From Actinomycetes bacterium (GTDB lineage Bacteria; Actinomycetota; Actinomycetes; Propionibacteriales; Propionibacteriaceae), in contig JAEYUH010000028.1 in the NCBI GenBank assembly GCA_023432725.1, positions 1 through 8,430 on the forward strand: a DNA stretch of 8,430 bases. The letters are read 5' to 3'. The notes beneath the pieces were generated by a model that saw nothing but the letters and a program-made list of their open reading frames with translations, was not told where the DNA came from and did not search any database. Below, in pieces: positions 7,808 to 8,430 of the stretch. The position numbers and the translations under genes were made by a program. The number at the start of each line of letters is the position of its first letter. Position 1 is the first letter of the stretch.

Positions 7808-8430
7808 CTAGCGGAAGATGACGGTGCGGGAGCCGTCCAGCAGTACCCGGTGCTCGCTGAAGAGGCGGACCGCCTCGGTGAGGGTGCGGGCCTCCTGCTC
7901 CTGGCCCATCGCCACCAGCTGGGGGACCTCCATGCTGTGGTCGACCCGCCGCACGTTCTGCTCGATGATCGGGCCCTCGTCCAGTTCCGAGGTGACGAAG
8001 TGGGCCGTCGCGCCGATCAGCTTCACCCCGCGGGCGTGCGCCTGACGGTACGGGTTCGCCCCCTTGAAGCCGGGCAGGAAGGAGTGGTGGATGTTGATCG
8101 CCCTGCCCTCCAGCTCGCGGCACAGGTCGGGGGAGAGGATCTGCATGTAGCGGGCCAGCACCACCAGCTCGATGTCGTACTCGGCCACCGCGTCGAGGAT
8201 CCGCCGCTCCGAGTCCGCCTTGGTCTGCGGGGTGACGGGGACGTGCTCGAAGGGCACCGCATAGAAGGTCGCCAGGCCCTCCAGGTCGGGATGGTTGCTG
8301 AGAATCAGCGGGATCTGGATCGGAAGGTGGCCGGAGCGGGTCCGGTAGAGCAGGTCGTTCACGCAGTGGCCGACCTTCGAGGCCAGCACAAGGGTGCGGC
8401 GCCGGCGTCCCACGTAGTCGAGGTTCCACG
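7808..8430 (-). CDS. purU: Formyltetrahydrofolate deformylase (partial, N-terminus off window)
   Basis: Hydrolyses 10-formyltetrahydrofolate to formate and tetrahydrofolate in the cytoplasm, supplying formate for purine synthesis and balancing one-carbon pools. About 206 C-terminal residues of a usual ~285 are present; the N-terminal ACT domain lies beyond the right edge. The formyltransferase core is clear: LVLASKVGHCVNDLLYR at the domain start, the catalytic segment INIHHSFLPGFKGANPYRQA with its Asn and His, and the catalytic Asp in SELDEGPIIEQ. An in-frame GTG at 8413 is not the start, because the open frame continues upstream as WNLDYV, matching the family. The stop is TAG at 7808-7810, and the gene is convergent with the phosphatase gene. 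Confidence 0.94.
   Translation of the reverse strand, partial: WNLDYVGRRRRTLVLASKVGHCVNDLLYRTRSGHLPIQIPLILSNHPDLEGLATFYAVPFEHVPVTPQTKADSERRILDAVAEYDIELVVLARYMQILSPDLCRELEGRAINIHHSFLPGFKGANPYRQAHARGVKLIGATAHFVTSELDEGPIIEQNVRRVDHSMEVPQLVAMGQEQEARTLTEAVRLFSEHRVLLDGSRTVIFR

Noticed and set aside
8411..8413. GTG as the start of purU
   Set aside because: The open frame continues upstream to the window edge with family-like residues (WNLDY), and a start here would remove the N-terminal ACT domain. The gene is simply cut by the window.

Overview
The window is high-GC DNA with GC-rich third codon positions, GTG and ATG starts, and several TAGNNT-type -10 hexamers. Together with the 329-residue actinobacterial form of malate dehydrogenase, this points to an actinomycete (Actinomycetota). 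A propionibacterial relative is possible, but the genus cannot be fixed from the sequence alone.

Layout, left to right. Bases 1-90 hold no gene, only a strong hairpin terminator. Malate dehydrogenase (mdh, 91-1080, minus strand) is a housekeeping TCA-cycle gene with its own promoter. A noncoding stretch of about 350 bases then separates mdh from a divergent plus-strand block: a sensor histidine kinase with almost no extracellular part (1432-2403), an OmpR-type response regulator (2406-3089), a lipoprotein solute-binding protein (3198-4247), a fused two-domain permease (4249-5991), an ABC ATPase (5988-7118) and a histidine-phosphatase-superfamily enzyme (7153-7791). A convergent hairpin terminator separates this block from formyltetrahydrofolate deformylase (purU, minus strand), which runs off the right edge.

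How the genes may work together. The kinase and regulator lie directly upstream of the complete importer (binding protein, permease, ATPase). The 108-base gap before the binding-protein gene carries three GTGACC-like units spaced 11 and 10 bases apart, the arrangement OmpR-family regulators bind, just upstream of a candidate promoter. The binding protein belongs to the broad family usually annotated as ferric-iron binding (COG1840/FbpA-like). It lacks the paired tyrosines of true ferric-binding proteins and has a His-Asp pair plus an EGTGYE motif, as in the organophosphate/sugar-phosphate (AfuA-like) branch. With a phosphatase-superfamily gene next door, the working hypothesis is a two-component-controlled import-and-dephosphorylation system for a phosphorylated small molecule. 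That is inference; the gene families themselves are clear.

The block also contains unusual DNA or RNA symmetry inside coding sequence: a perfect 22-bp palindrome in the kinase gene, a perfect 12-bp hairpin at the start of the permease gene and a perfect 15-bp inverted repeat in the ATPase gene. The phosphatase mRNA looks leaderless.
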